Positions 1 through 11,460 of a stretch of 64,000 nucleotides of DNA are shown here, piece by piece. The notes beneath the pieces were generated by a model. The model had not been told where the DNA came from. It made no database searches and saw only the letters and a list, made by a program, of their open reading frames with translations. Made by a program: the position numbers and the translations under genes. The DNA comes from Engraulis encrasicolus. Its lineage: Eukaryota > Chordata > Actinopteri > Clupeiformes > Engraulidae. The first letter of the stretch is position 1, and every line of letters begins with the position of its first letter. The stretch covers positions 476,001-540,000 of the forward strand of contig NW_026945753.1 of the NCBI RefSeq assembly GCF_034702125.1. Direction: 5' to 3'.

Positions 1-101
1 ACTCAGACGATTGGTGGAAGAGGGTGACAGCAGAGATTCCACTCAGAGCTGAGATGAAGAGAAGAAGAGAAAGAAACAAGAGGGAGAGAAAGAGAGATTG
101 A
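1..101 (+). other. Possible 3' end of an upstream coding exon (very uncertain)
   Basis: A frame open from the window edge (codons from base 3) ends in TGA at 99-101. It encodes about 32 mostly basic and acidic residues (Asp-Asp-Trp-Trp near the start, then an Arg/Lys/Glu-rich tail). The purine-rich composition resembles the coiled-coil exon at 19304-20835, so this could be the tail of an upstream relative, but another frame is open for a similar length and no splice signal can be tested. It may equally be random purine-rich DNA. Confidence 0.15.
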
Positions 102-765
102 TTGATGAATGGAGGGAGGGAAAGGGAGAGGCAGAAGGACAGAATGCGACAGGACATTTTTGTGAGTCCATTATATTTTATATTGAGAAGAAAAAGAAGA
201 GATATCAATGGGACTACTGGAGACTTTAGAGAGACTCTGTGGTTTAGTGGAGGAGGCTGACTTCAGAGACTGAGATGAGAAACAATACATTTGATAAACA
301 CTGAATATTGCATTAGGGAAGAACACATTATCATCTCTGAAATGTTAGTATAAATTCGGACAATTTTGAACATTTAAAAAGAAAGATATCCCTATATTTC
401 CTCGAAGGTTTCTAATAAGCTCACCTCTAATGGGGAAAAAATCCTTAAATGGTAATTTCTCATTAAATTAAGACTTTAAAAAGATTCAATGAATATGAAG
501 AGTGTACAATGTTCATAAAACTCCATCAAGCCATTTCTACATTACTTAATATATTTATTTCTTAATGTCACACCAAAGGACATATTTTCAGCAAATTGCT
601 TTATCAACGTAAATAAATAATCAATTAATAGACCAACATTGTGACCACTTGAATTTTTTGAAAGATTAATTGCTGCACTATGTAGACATATACTTTTTTT
701 CCCTCATAAACAATGTTTTGTAAAAAAAATCGTTTTTTTTCTGCCTAACTGTCATCTACCCGTGT

Positions 766-790
766 GTATGTGCGCGTGTGCGTGTGTATG

Positions 791-822
<32 letters not shown>

Positions 823-832
823 CGTGTGTATG

Positions 833-868
<36 letters not shown>
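766..868. repeat. (GT)n microsatellite with interruptions
   Basis: Impure TG/CG/TA dinucleotide run. A purer and longer (GT)n tract follows at about 1347-1468, just before exon 1510. Open frames through these tracts are low-complexity artefacts. Confidence 0.95.
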
Positions 869-869
<1 letters not shown>

Positions 870-968
870 ATGCATGAGTGATTCTCAGACACATTGCATC
901 AGACACTCTCCTGTTTCTGTGTACTGAATGTGTTTGTTCTTACTGGAACACCCTAACCAGTTTTTCAG

Positions 969-1076
969 GCTTCGGATGTCGGTGTCACGAGATAATGCAA
1001 AGATCTGTGTTTTCGTCAGTTGGATTAGGCTGCCAGTGTTTACGTTTGGGACGTACAACATTATTTGACATATAAG
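969..1076 (+). other. Possible non-coding 5' exon
   Basis: This segment is bounded by an acceptor-like tract ending TTTTTCAG (961-968) and a strong donor GTAAGTAG starting at 1077. The best open frame stops just before the donor, so if it is an exon it is untranslated leader. It lies upstream of exon 1510-1557 and could be the leader of module A. Support is splice-signal shape only. Confidence 0.2.
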
Positions 1077-1342
1077 GTAAGTAGCAGTTCTTTTGCAGTT
1101 TTTGTCAACTCCTTGTTTGACTTGTGTCTGAGTTGTGTGTCTATTTTACATTTTGCCTGGTACTTTGATCTTCAATGTTAATTCTTCCCTATTTCCTTTT
1201 GGATGCGAATTCGTCCTGACACTCTTTCAGCCTGGGTGTTTCACACACACCTGTGCCTGGCATGATGAAGTACATACAATATGGCTGAATGAGGTGCTGT
1301 GGACATCCGCTGTGTATAGTACAGTATTGTGTGGGTCTCTCT

Positions 1343-1468
<126 letters not shown>

Positions 1469-1509
1469 GACTGTATCTTGATGATGTAATCTCTTCTGCC
1501 CTATTACAG

Positions 1510-1557
1510 AGAAAATGGGGGTCACTGCTGAAGACGTGACATTTGGACAGCCCCAGG
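1510..1557 (+). CDS. Phase 1-1 exon of module A, or alternative first coding exon
   Basis: A 48-nt segment lies between a good acceptor (CTATTACAG, ending 1509) and donor GTGAGTTAG (from 1558). With one base carried in, it is open throughout. It also holds an ATG at 1515, giving M-G-V-T-A-E-D-V-T-F-G-Q-P-Q then a split codon. The phase-1 end joins in frame to exon 17003, giving a 594-residue protein with the GIMAP-like exon. Joining it to exon 13380 gives an early stop, so those two are not both coding in one transcript. The 24 bases before this exon match those before exon 34355 at 22 positions, so it may be an internal exon of a decayed relative of module B rather than a true start. No domain recognised. 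Confidence 0.45.
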
Positions 1558-1812
1558 GTGAGTTAGCCTGGGAACTCCCATACTGCCTTTAGTTCTATAC
1601 AATCGTTTCGATCTGAAAGACAGTCTGGCGAGGATGACTCATAACGTCCAAGATCACGGTACCAGTGTCATAATGACCAAGCATTCCGACCTTTACAGTT
1701 TCTCTTCCCAATAAGAGAGCAGGGCAGTGTGTCATAATAGCCAAGTATTCCGGCCCCATACGGAATTTAATATAGGCAACTCCCCAGACCTAATCTCACT
1801 TGTGATTAGGGG

Positions 1813-2092
1813 TGCATCCCAATATGTGACCTTGCCTCCTCCACTTGTGCTTGTCTCCTCGTCCCGCCTCCTGGCCCCTCCTCCGTGGAGAAAACGATAA
1901 AGTTTCCCAGCTGTCAGCCTAGCCACAACAACATTTGAGGGACTGTTTTTCATTCACCATCCCAATTGCAAATGAGAAAAAGACTTTACAATTGAGCTTT
2001 TGCAAGATATTGAAATATAATGCTGTTGTCAGTGATGTCATCATGACGAGAAGCAAGTGGAGGAGGCAAGTGGAGGAGGCAAGGTCGCATAT
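1813..2092. mobile_element. Non-autonomous inverted-repeat element
   Basis: The left end reads ATATGTGACCTTGCCTCC and the right end carries its inverse around a doubled CAAGTGGAGGAGG motif. A truncated, reverse-oriented relative lies at about 50305-50500, sharing both the terminal CCTCCTCCACTTG motifs and the internal stretch, so this is a dispersed family. No coding capacity is seen. Superfamily not assigned. Confidence 0.7.
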
Positions 2093-3821
2093 CGTCGGCT
2101 TGCTACCAAAACCGCCTAAGTCCGATTTTGGGGTTTTCGGAAAACAGGGAAAAACTAAATTTCCTAGGGGGCGCCAAACATCAGTGGCGGTTCTAGGAAA
2201 TCTGAGACCCTGGGCAAAGAGCAATTGTGAGTCCCCCCCTAATAATTTTGGTCAAAAGGAGAGTTTGCAGAACTTTACTCCCCTACCACTTCTGTGTCAT
2301 CCTATCATCCAGTCTGTGTCATTGGTCTATTACAAACAGTACCTATCTTAGATGTTAATTTATTTTATTTATTTATTTTGAGTGAAGCTGCAAGTCAAAC
2401 ATGAAACGCCTTCTAAGGAAAACAAAATACTTTGAAACTTTCCACACTTTAAAATAAATCATTTGATGCAGCGCAACAAGAACAATGCACTGCACATTAT
2501 TTTGATAGTTATAATTTTTATTTTTATTCCAAACATAAATCCTGGAAATGGTGAATGATTGAAATATTTAAAACTTGTAATAGTCTTGCAGGCTGGTAAA
2601 TCTCATATCTACCAACAGATTTTCACAGTTTTCTTTTACTTTCTGCTACATTCAGTCATGTTAGTTTTCAGTGATAACATTATTTACATTCTCAGCCAAA
2701 GTAAGCACTCCGAGATATTGTTATTGTGCTAGAGCAATTACAACAATGGTGGTTCATTGTCTATGCCAGCACAGATCCAGCTTGCAGTGTCACTCGGAGA
2801 TTGGAGGCCACTGCAATGCTGTCTCTATGTTGAGGGTCCATCAGTCATGGAGGAGGATGAAGGCGTGGGGCACTTCTTTGGTCGTTGCACCTCCTCACGA
2901 ACGGTCTCCTCCTTGTTTATCATCTTTGGTTAACTTCTGCTCTTCTCCATGCTCATAGAACTGCCCCACCCCCCCAACCTTACCCATGACAGAGGTGACC
3001 TGGTCATAGAACTGTGCCCCGCCCACTTCAACACCATGACCGTGGCATTCAGAACATGGTATAGAACAACTACTGGATTCATTTACATTCATGTTTGACA
3101 TACCATTGTATGTAAACTAATGTAATGTACAAGGGAAATCAATCCAAAAGTTTTTCATGTCAACACTAGAGACTATTAGTTAATGAATGGATTAACTGAT
3201 TGTCATAGGAAGCTATAGATTGCAGCAGCCTTCCACAAACCATCAAATAAAGCACCTGGTTAATAATTGCTCAGTTTGTTTCGAATAGCTTAATTTTAAG
3301 GCTACAACCATTGTGTGAAAAAAAATAAGGATGAAGATTTAACACATGGCCATTGTCTTTGAAATAAGAGAGAAAAAAAACTCTTAACAGGTGTAAATAA
3401 ACTGCTTCTTCTAGCCCATGTCAAGTTGCTTGCACCAAAAATGGCTAAGTCAAGTTACCCAAGTCATTCACATTGGCAGAACAATTGTCCACAGGGCCCC
3501 AGGATGAATAGATAGTGCCCCCATACCAACTGGCAAGGTCATAATAGGGCCCCTACCCCTGCCACCTGCAGGAGGGCCCTAGGCCTACAAGCACATGTCC
3601 TCCTTGTCCTCCCTATAGCTACGTCCCTGGTCATGCATTTTCTCATAGGCAGTGTGTGACTTTATACATACAGATTTTTGACTCTGGTGACTTCTGTGAT
3701 TGATCAATGAGCCTGGCGGAAAGGCAGGGTGATGCAGCTGTGGTAGGGGAGTAAGTTTATGTAAAAATGTCATTTCGACCAAATTCGGACTTAGGCGGTT
3801 TTGGTAGCAAGCCGACGATAT
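2089..3821. mobile_element. 1.7 kb element with 43-bp terminal inverted repeats
   Basis: Bases 2089-2131 and 3779-3821 are inverted copies of one another at 42 of 43 positions (core CTTGCTACCAAAACCGCC). The interior has no convincing ORF. The left end overlaps by a few bases the right end of the element at 1813-2092, so one probably inserted beside or within the other. Near-perfect termini suggest fairly recent mobility. Superfamily not assigned. Confidence 0.75.
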
Positions 3822-3839
3822 TATAACGCACTCTAGGTC

Positions 3840-3869
3840 TGGTGTTAACCAGGCAAAGGGTGAGTGGGA

Positions 3870-3917
<48 letters not shown>

Positions 3918-4105
3918 ACCAGGCAAAGGGTGAGTGGGACAGTGCACTAGACAGATGATTGGTTGAGATCTCATGGCTGGTGAGTGAGGAGAGGAGGTGA
4001 TTGGTTGATATCTAATGGCTGTTGTGTGAGGAGAGGAGGTGGTTGGTTGAGATCTGATAGCTGGTGAGTGAGGAGAGGAGGTGATTGGTTGGTTGACACC
4101 TGATG
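3840..4105. repeat. Duplicated flank around a (GT)n tract, then a ~58-bp tandem repeat
   Basis: The motif GTTAACCAGGCAAAGGGTG occurs at 3844 and again at 3914, on either side of a (GT)n run, as a direct duplication. Just downstream a unit of about 58 bp (GATTGGTTGAGATCT...GAGGAGAGGAGGT) is repeated about three times to 4100. The antisense frame is repetitive and not a credible protein. Confidence 0.85.
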
Positions 4106-4230
4106 AGAATCGGAGATGAAGATGTATTTGGTGTTTTAATTGATTTCCAGCAGCAGTTTCGGGAGTCAACCTAATGGCCACCCACCCAGTGTGCCTTTGT
4201 TATATTCCCACACAACAGCCTTGTTGTGAA

Positions 4231-5147
4231 ATACCCTCTGTCCCATATCGAACACTTGTGTCAGTGCACTGACGGTTAGTGCATAGTGCTCACAGTGCAC
4301 TGAGGTCTTTAGTGCGTACAGTAGTGTCGTGGAAAAGTTTGCGCACTATGCACGGTGCCCTCACGGGAAGTGACGGGTGATCATAGCATTAACTTGTCAA
4401 AATGTCGGTTGTTAATATTGCACAGCGTCTCATACTTGTACTTATATTGGCTTCATCCCAACTGGCAGCTATGGTGCAGGCATGAACAGGTTGGTGACTC
4501 AGGTTGGTGATTCTAATAAACTGAACGCCACGTTTCTTCCGTTTCACGTTTAGTCCATGCAGTGTCCATCGTTCAAGCACTGCGTTTTTGGGCGTTGTTA
4601 GGGCATCATCCAAGCACTTTCAGTGCACTGAATTTGACGAAATTTTCAGCATGAGCGCCATACACACTGAAACATGGTGCCCAAATGCCATACGCACTGA
4701 AACATGGTGCCCAAATGGTGCCCATACGCACTGTAACATGGTGCCCAAATGGTGCCCATACGCACTGAAACTGAAACATAGTGCCCAAATGCCATACGCA
4801 CTGAAACATGGTGCCCAAATGCCATACGCACTGAAACATGGTGCCCAAATGCCATACGCACTGTAACATGGTGCCCAAATGCCATACGCACTGTAACATG
4901 GTGCCCAAATGCCATACGCACTGAAACATGGTGCCCAAATGCCATACGCACTGAAACATGGTGCCCAAATGCCATACGCACTGAAACATGGTGCCCAAAT
5001 GCCATACGCACTGAAACATGGTGCCCAAATGCCATACGCACTGAAACATACCAAATGCCATACGCACTGAAACATGGTGCCCAAATGATATACGCACTGT
5101 AACATGGTGCTGGAAGTGCACAAGTAGTGTGATATGAGACACAGGGA
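4231..5147. mobile_element. hAT-like element expanded by a 30-bp minisatellite
   Basis: The left end (CCCTCTGTCCCATATCGAAC) and the right end (TGATATGAGACACAGGG) are imperfect inverted copies of the CCCTGTGTCTCA type common in fish hAT-like elements. A single-ended relative begins at about 16401 and shares the following sequence (CACTTGTGTCAGTGCAC, then GGAAAAGTTTG and GCATAGCATTA). The right half of this copy is filled by the minisatellite at 4655-5105. Termini diverge and no clean target duplication was found. Confidence 0.65.
4655..5105. repeat. 30-bp minisatellite, about 14 copies
   Basis: The repeat unit contains CGCACTGAAACATGGTGCCC followed by AAATGCCATA. Some copies carry CTGTAACATGG instead of CTGAAACATGG, and two near the left end are altered by partial duplication. 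Because 30 is divisible by three and the unit lacks stops in several frames, long antisense ORFs of 130-185 codons run across it; these are a by-product. The spacing resembles CRISPR repeats but there are no unique spacers. Confidence 0.95.
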
Positions 5148-5453
5148 TAGATTCCTAGTCATATTACAGATGTCCAATCCAGTGGAGAATTGGAACCCTT
5201 AGCTGTGTACCCCAGTTGCTGAGAGGAGGTCACATGCATAGTCTGTCTTATAATAATTATACACAAGGCTTTTTCTGAACGGGGAAATAAGGGCACTCCA
5301 CCCTCATACCTTCGGCGGGTGAGCCCTCAATTCTTTTTTTTTTAATATATAAATTACTTTTTTGAGCGCCCCTTGTGAATTTCCCCCTTCATCCACCCGC
5401 AACCTGCCATGATGCTCCCTCATGCCAAAAATTCCTAGAAAAAGCCCTGCATT

Positions 5454-6028
5454 GGAAAGTTGTCTACCGTGGTAGTTCTCCAAACTGCAACAGACAAGGA
5501 AGTTTCAAAATACAAATAGCTACTGGGGCTTTCCCCCATTTTCCATCACAACATTTGAATTGTATTTTGTCTTGATATTGAATAAAACAGTAAAATGATT
5601 AGTCATTGACCTTTGTATCTCAAGAGGCTTCAGGGAAAGGTAGGTCAACAAATTGTCACCTAGGTGGAACTGTTGAGTCAATTATACACACTGCTGAACA
5701 GACAAAGATGTAAAAAAAGTCAAAAGACTTCACATTTCCAAATTGTTGTTTTTAAAGTCAATGAGAAATGATAAAATACAAACAAATGCAAATATGTGCG
5801 TTGATCTTGTACATGTTGAGGTGTATTGTAATTTGCTGGCAAACATGATTTGTTTGTTTATTGGCTTTCTACTGGTGATATTTGATTTTACAAAATGACA
5901 AATAAGTTGGTCACAACTGCAACGTCTAGCTTATTATTTTCCTCTGTTACAAGTTACATTTTTGCATCATGGATATTTACTGCATTGTTGTCTTATAATT
6001 GGAAAGTTGTCTACCGTGGTAGTTCTCA
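5454..6028. repeat. Segment bounded by a direct repeat of about 27 bp
   Basis: The string GGAAAGTTGTCTACCGTGG with the following TAGTTCTC occurs at about 5454 and again at about 6000, in the same orientation. No gene is seen between the copies. The second copy adjoins the Tc1-like remnant. This may be a duplication produced by insertion or recombination. Confidence 0.6.
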
Positions 6029-6519
6029 CTACAAATCAACCCGTCACCAGCTTCAGAAAGAATAAAATGAAGTTTTTGAGCGACCGTCTCACTCTCCTGA
6101 TCTCAACATCATTGAGCCATTCAGGGGAAACCTCAAATGTGAGGTTCCAGCAAGACACCCAAAAATATTATAGGAAACAACCATTCTGCCAGGAAGAATG
6201 TGCTGTTCTGTCATCTGAGAACATTAAGAGCCTTATCCACAACTACCACAAACAATTTAGAGCGCTCCCTGATGTTAAACAGGGCCATATTCAGCATTAG
6301 AAACTAGGGTATGTAAACTTTTGAACAGGGTCATTTGGGTAGTTTGGGTTGTGATCATGCTTTTGAAAGAGTAAACACAGAATATTGCTAATAAATATCT
6401 TAAGCTAGTCACTAGCAATGAGTGAAAAAAAAAGTTTTTGTGTAATCCTTCATATTTTGTGAGAAATCGCGAAGAAAGCGTTTATTCTGCTGGGGTATGT
6501 AAACATATGAGCACAACTG
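6028..6519 (+). pseudogene. Remnant of a Tc1/mariner-like transposase and 3' end
   Basis: One frame reads S-P-D-L-N-I-I-E-P-F-R-G-N-L-K, matching the conserved SPDLNxIExxWxxLK region around the second catalytic Asp/Glu of Tc1-family transposases. It soon hits a stop. A shifted frame continues with N-Y-H-K-Q-F near the usual C terminus, so the gene is frameshifted. The right terminus carries GGGTATGTAAAC motifs and ends ACAACTG before TA, the usual target dinucleotide. The N-terminal part and left terminus are missing. Non-functional. Confidence 0.75.
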
Positions 6520-6895
6520 TATGAATACTGCAGCTCATAGCCAATCTATCAATCAACTGTACCTTATACCTGCTCTTGACTGTCCTTCTTAATAAAAAAA
6601 ATGCTCAATCTAAAGCAAGGGGGGTCAAACTCAAATTGACAATGGACAAAGTTGCACGCCAAAACCAATATACAGTATACATATTTTTTAAGTGGACTGA
6701 AATTGTGCTTAGTAGGCCTAGTAAAAGCGTGTCATTCTACATTTTTTTAACAAACACTTATTCCCATCATATACTGTATATGGCCTTTCAAAATGTGTCT
6801 GTACACATAATTGGTTCTGTATGAGTGTGAGACGTCACTGTTGATGGGGGCCGGGGGCACTGCAATACAATACAATTCGCAATTATCATGACAGC

Positions 6896-8046
6896 ACAAA
6901 ATAGATTTGGGCCCCATGCCTGATGGCCTATGAGGTAATTTCCTTTATGGGTTCCAGGCTGCCCCTCCTGTGAATAGAATAGACTAGACTAGACTAGACT
7001 AGACTAGATTAGATTAGAATAGAATAGAATAGAATAGAATAGAATGGAATAGAATAGAATAGAATGGAATAGAAAACACACACAGGTCCAAATTGCACAC
7101 TGGTAGGCTATTGGTACTGCAATGTTGGAGTGGACTTGGTCAGGGTCAGTCGGTCCGTTGAGTTGCACATTGCCGAGAGATGTGTTTCAAACTTAGTTTG
7201 TCTATGCATTGTACTAGTAAATAAATAATGTCTGGCAAGATGTCACACTGTTTTATAATTGTCCAACAAAGATACACTGTAGGCTATTAATATTTCCCTG
7301 TATTAGATACTATCCAAAAGTTAGAGGTTACCAAGACACGTGACACGTATGGCAAATCATAAGTCTAGTGTTGTTAGATAGTAGTCTGTGAGTGTACGCC
7401 AATCCTAATCGTGTAAGCAAGGAAAAACAGACCTACAAGTCAATGTGATGAGGGTAATTACTTGGCAATCTCTACTGCACTGTGGTGTCTAATAAGATGT
7501 AGGCTATATCCACAGCAGCAGGAGGATGGTTGTAGTGTTCCCATCTGCATTAGTGTCTCATTAAAACGGTTTTAAATATCAAACTGCCAGAGGCAGAGGA
7601 TCTTTACATGTATTTACAATCTAATAACTCAGCACTGTGTCCTCTGTGTTGCTCTTCTCTGCACTAGTGTATCATCGTCGCCATCTGGTGGATAAGTGAG
7701 ATACACCACCCCACCTGGACTGCAATACCATCAAATGCTTTTTCCTTTTCATCAGACGATGTATCTCTGCTTTGCTTGGGTTTGAGTTGGGTTACTAATG
7801 TTTCCTCATTGTGAATCAAAATGCACAGTGTCAGAATCAAAACATAAAACAGGTGTATCTTATCTTCAATAAAACAATGATATATTTGAATATGATTTAA
7901 AGATACAGAATGACCAGAATTTAACATAATGTTACAGCTGATGGGCTGGAATGTGACTGGTACAAAGGCTGAATAAACAACCTTGAAACGAATACAATTG
8001 AGTCAAGACTATTGCTATTTTGTTTTCAGTTGTGGATTTCTCCAAT
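6896..8046. repeat. Segmental duplication, copy A
   Basis: Sequence from the GATTTGGGCCCCATGCCTG motif to TGTGGATTTCTCC matches copy B (23240-26811) in the same order and orientation: a (GAATA)n-type microsatellite, the GCACTGGT and GTACTAGTAAATAA region, the CTACTGCACTG motif and GCCAGAGGCAGAGGATCTTT. Copy A lacks the four insertions present in copy B and keeps an uninterrupted TTAA where copy B holds an element at 25458. Similarity resumes at about 9747-9785 versus 27443-27480. No protein-coding content was recognised. Confidence 0.9.
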
Positions 8047-8532
8047 ACACTGTAGTACTCGCGATGACATAGAATTAAATTTTCAGTGGCTGTTAAAAAA
8101 ACAAACCAACAAAAAGAAACAGCTAAAATGCTGAATGCTAAAATGCTATGCCACAGCTGGTTTGTTTGATTCGACAATGGCTGCCATCCAATGAGGTAGA
8201 AAGAATGCTGCGATTGTGTCTGGGGGAATTTGTGAGCGCTTTGCCATGAGAGGAGGGCAGGGCTAGTCTGGGACAGAAAAGTAGGCCAGGCATTTTCAAT
8301 CAAAACCAGTCTGCCAGGCATTCAGATGTTTGTAGTCATCATATCTATAGCTATTTTGACCACAACAGCCAACATAGACCCTAGATTTAAACTGAGTCGG
8401 AGAGGTCAGCTGTACTGGCAAGAGGACTGATGCTATTACATTGAGGAGACGACCCAGGCCAAAGTCATCAACAGCAAATGCCCTGTGTGCCTTATGGCCA
8501 ATCCAGCCATGCTGAGGGGGTGTGGTTTACAG

Positions 8533-8875
8533 CAGTGGTTCCCAACCTTTTTCTTAAGGGACCCATGTTTTTACTATTGTAAGCTTTGGTGACCCAACCA
8601 CGCGAGCGCCCGCAAGAGACGGAGTCACAATATGCCCTCCGTTTCCTGCCAAAACTTATTTTAGTTATTTTATTCCTCAATCCGTCTTTGGTGAAATATA
8701 GAATACATGTTTAATGTAGCACTTAAAATGTGTTGCGTCTATGCATTTATTAGCTAAATGCTTTGTCTTTTATTCAACATGGGCTATATATATATTTAAA
8801 ACGAAACCCCTTAAAATCAAGAGGGCTCCGCGACCCCCTGTGGATCTTTGGCGACCCATAGGTTGGGAACCACTG
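8533..8875. mobile_element. hAT-like non-autonomous element (343 bp)
   Basis: Perfect 15-bp terminal inverted repeats, CAGTGGTTCCCAACC and its inverse, are flanked by an identical 8-bp target duplication GTTTACAG (8525-8532 and 8876-8883). Eight-base duplications with CA...TG ends are the hAT hallmark. No transposase is encoded. Confidence 0.95.
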
Positions 8876-9390
8876 GTTTACAGCTCCACTGCCAGCGAGC
8901 AAGAAGATGAAGTGAAACCTTGTGGCATGGAACCTTTCCCCTCTGCTCCAGATAATCTACTTCAGTATGCACAAGTGGGCAAAAAGAACAGTTTCATTTT
9001 GTTTTAAGAGGCACATTTGAGGTATGATCTGTAATAAATGCTTGATGTCAAAGAGAGTAGGACCATAGACTTCATGCTGATTTGAAATAATCCAAACAGA
9101 AATATCAAAGAATTTATCAAAAACGGTTAGACATGAATTTAAGTCTATACTATGTGATATGGAGACAACTGAGTGAGCACCAAGAGTGACACGATATTCG
9201 ACAAAGGCGTTGAGAGAAAGGTAACAATGCCAAAAGTTTCTTTTCATTTTAAGGTTTTGAACTGGTTACTTTCTGCACAACAGGTAAGGAGTTAATTTAT
9301 CTGAAATGTTTACTTCAACTCATTAGCGCAGAGCCTGTCGTAACTGTACTGTCTCCATAATTATAATAGACCATTGTCTTAATCTTTTAT

Positions 9391-9746
9391 TTAAAGGGAC
9401 ACTGTGTGAATTTTTTAATTGTTTATGTCCAGAATTCTTACTGCCCATTCAATAATGTTACCTTTTTCATGAATACTTACCACCACCATCAAATTCTAAG
9501 TATTCATTATGATTGGAAAACATGAAAAGGGGGATCTTCTCCATGGTCCGCCATTTTGAATTTCCAAAAATAGCCATTTTTAGCTGCAAATGCAAAATGA
9601 CTCTACATGGACCATACTAGAAAATATTTGCTTATTAATTAGTAAACTTTCATGTAAAGATCAAATTTGGCAATAGGGAGCCCAGTTTCAATGAGCAGCG
9701 TAGTTGCAGTACCTTTTTGACCATTTCCTGCACAGTGTACCTTTAA
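9391..9746. mobile_element. TTAA-flanked MITE, family 1, copy 1
   Basis: The element runs from TTAAAGGGACACTGTG to CACAGTGTACCTTTAA, about 356 bp with TTAA at both ends. A second copy in reverse orientation lies at 37055-37411 and aligns along its whole length. TTAA duplications suggest piggyBac-type mobilisation. It sits inside duplication copy A and is absent from the corresponding place in copy B. Confidence 0.9.
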
Positions 9747-10359
9747 GGCTCTCGGTAATGTCACAACAATGTTGTATGAGGTAGTTAAGAATTTTCAGCA
9801 AAGATTCAATACTATGAGTATAGATTGAGTATGGACACCCAAGGTCTGTGGAAGGGAGACGTGTCTCTGATACTGATACAAGAAACAGACCAGGGCCAAT
9901 ATAGCCTGATAAACCAGCCTAAATGTGAGACCGGAGTAATTTAGTCTGGCCCCGAAGAACGATACCTCCGAAGATTCTTGATGAGAACAACCTGTTGTTT
10001 TTTCAAACCATACCGGCGCTCTGAGCAATCTGCGATCTTTGCCGTTGATGTGCTTTCCCAACGGTGTTGCGAGATTCGTCGTTCGTTCTTCAAAACCCTG
10101 CCCGCTTTGATTCAAAACAAATCTCTGCATTGTGATTGGGTTTGACAGTCTCAGGGCAGTGTTCAAAATGTTGTCAGATCCGAGGCCAGACCCACTCCCA
10201 GCTGAAAAATTTTCGGTGTCCAAAGGGTGGCACTGGTTTACCAGGCTAGGGCCAATACAAATGCCAAGTCATCCACTGCAGAGAAACAGTGTTAGCAAGA
10301 TACTTGACAATAAGACTATTATTACCTCTGTCAATGAGGTTATGTTTACAGTTGCGTTG

Positions 10360-10363
<4 letters not shown>

Positions 10364-10409
<46 letters not shown>

Positions 10410-10435
10410 TTGTTTGTTTGTTTGTTTGTCTGTCA
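10364..10435. repeat. (GTCT)n(GTTT)n microsatellite
   Basis: Compound tetranucleotide run, about ten copies of CTGT followed by five of TTGT. It produces a Cys/Leu/Val/Ser-rich low-complexity ORF that should be ignored. Confidence 0.95.
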
Positions 10436-11221
10436 GCAGGATAACTCAAAAAGTTATGAATAGATTTGGAGTTGTTGGAAATGACAAAAGGAATAAGTGA
10501 TTCAATTTTGCTGATGATCCGGATCAAGGAATATTTCACAGATTCTTTGATATTCCAGAATTTTGACATTCCTGTTTCTAACTCCTCAAAAATACTTAAA
10601 ATAAAATAAGGTGTTGCATAATCATGAACAGCTTCCTTGACGGAGGTCTGCAATCTCTGAGTGCATTTACTTCATTATAAGACAGACATAATGAAATGTA
10701 TGATACGTGTGGGTCTCTGCTCCCATGTTTTTAAACTTATTAGCCATGTTTTAATAAAGGCTTTTTAATATTTTTGCACAAGATGAGTGCCTTGGACTCC
10801 CTTTTTTGACAAGATATTGTTTTTCCCCAACACCAAAGAGCACCTTCAAGGTTTTTTTCTCAATTCCCTGAGCACTTGGGATTTTTCTCTTGACTTTAAA
10901 ACATTTCTTACTGACAGGTTAGGGTTAGGGATTGTTTTGGTCTGGGCACAGCTAGTATTCTTCCATATGAATTTCCCTATCAACCAACTGGAAAAGGTAT
11001 TTCTCAAAAATATATCTTTAATGACAGGTTAAGTTTAGGGAATGTTTTGGTGAGGGCACAACTTAAATTGCTATAGCATTATTTTGTTTAGGATTAGTAT
11101 TTTCTAATGATAGAGTAAACACAGTGCTGTGGGAATATAGAAAGCACTTCCATGTGTCCATCACGGAAAACAATTCAGTGTCCAGGGGCCTCATGTACAA
11201 AGAAATGTGTGGATTTCCTAC

Positions 11222-11460
11222 ACTGTAAAAAATGACAGGGATTTCAGAGTTATTTACTATGAAATCTCACAGCTAATTACTCAGATGTTCTGGTACAATA
11301 TGCTTCTGTTATGGTCACACAGCAAATTACTGTGAAATCTCACATAACCGGCACGTCACAGTATTTTACTGTGATCTTGAAAGATTACCAGTATGCCAAA
11401 GTGTTGAACTAGGAAGCATCACAGCAAACTACTGTGTGGGTGAAGTATCTATTGAATTAT
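11222..11460. mobile_element. Fragment of a CACTGTAAAAAA-type MITE
   Basis: It begins CACTGTAAAAAATGACAG and contains several ACTGTGA/TCACAGT motifs. A reverse-oriented relative occupies about 63490-63716, sharing the TCACAGT-rich interior and the GTACCAGAACATC/GATGTTCTGGTAC stretch. Ends are degraded. No coding content. Confidence 0.6.

Noticed and set aside
4655..5105. CRISPR-like array
   Set aside because: The 30-bp units are directly abutting with no variable spacers, and the genome is vertebrate.
4606..5177. Antisense ORFs of 131-185 codons
   Set aside because: They are produced by a 30-bp minisatellite with no stops in three frames; sequence is purely repetitive and has no domain.
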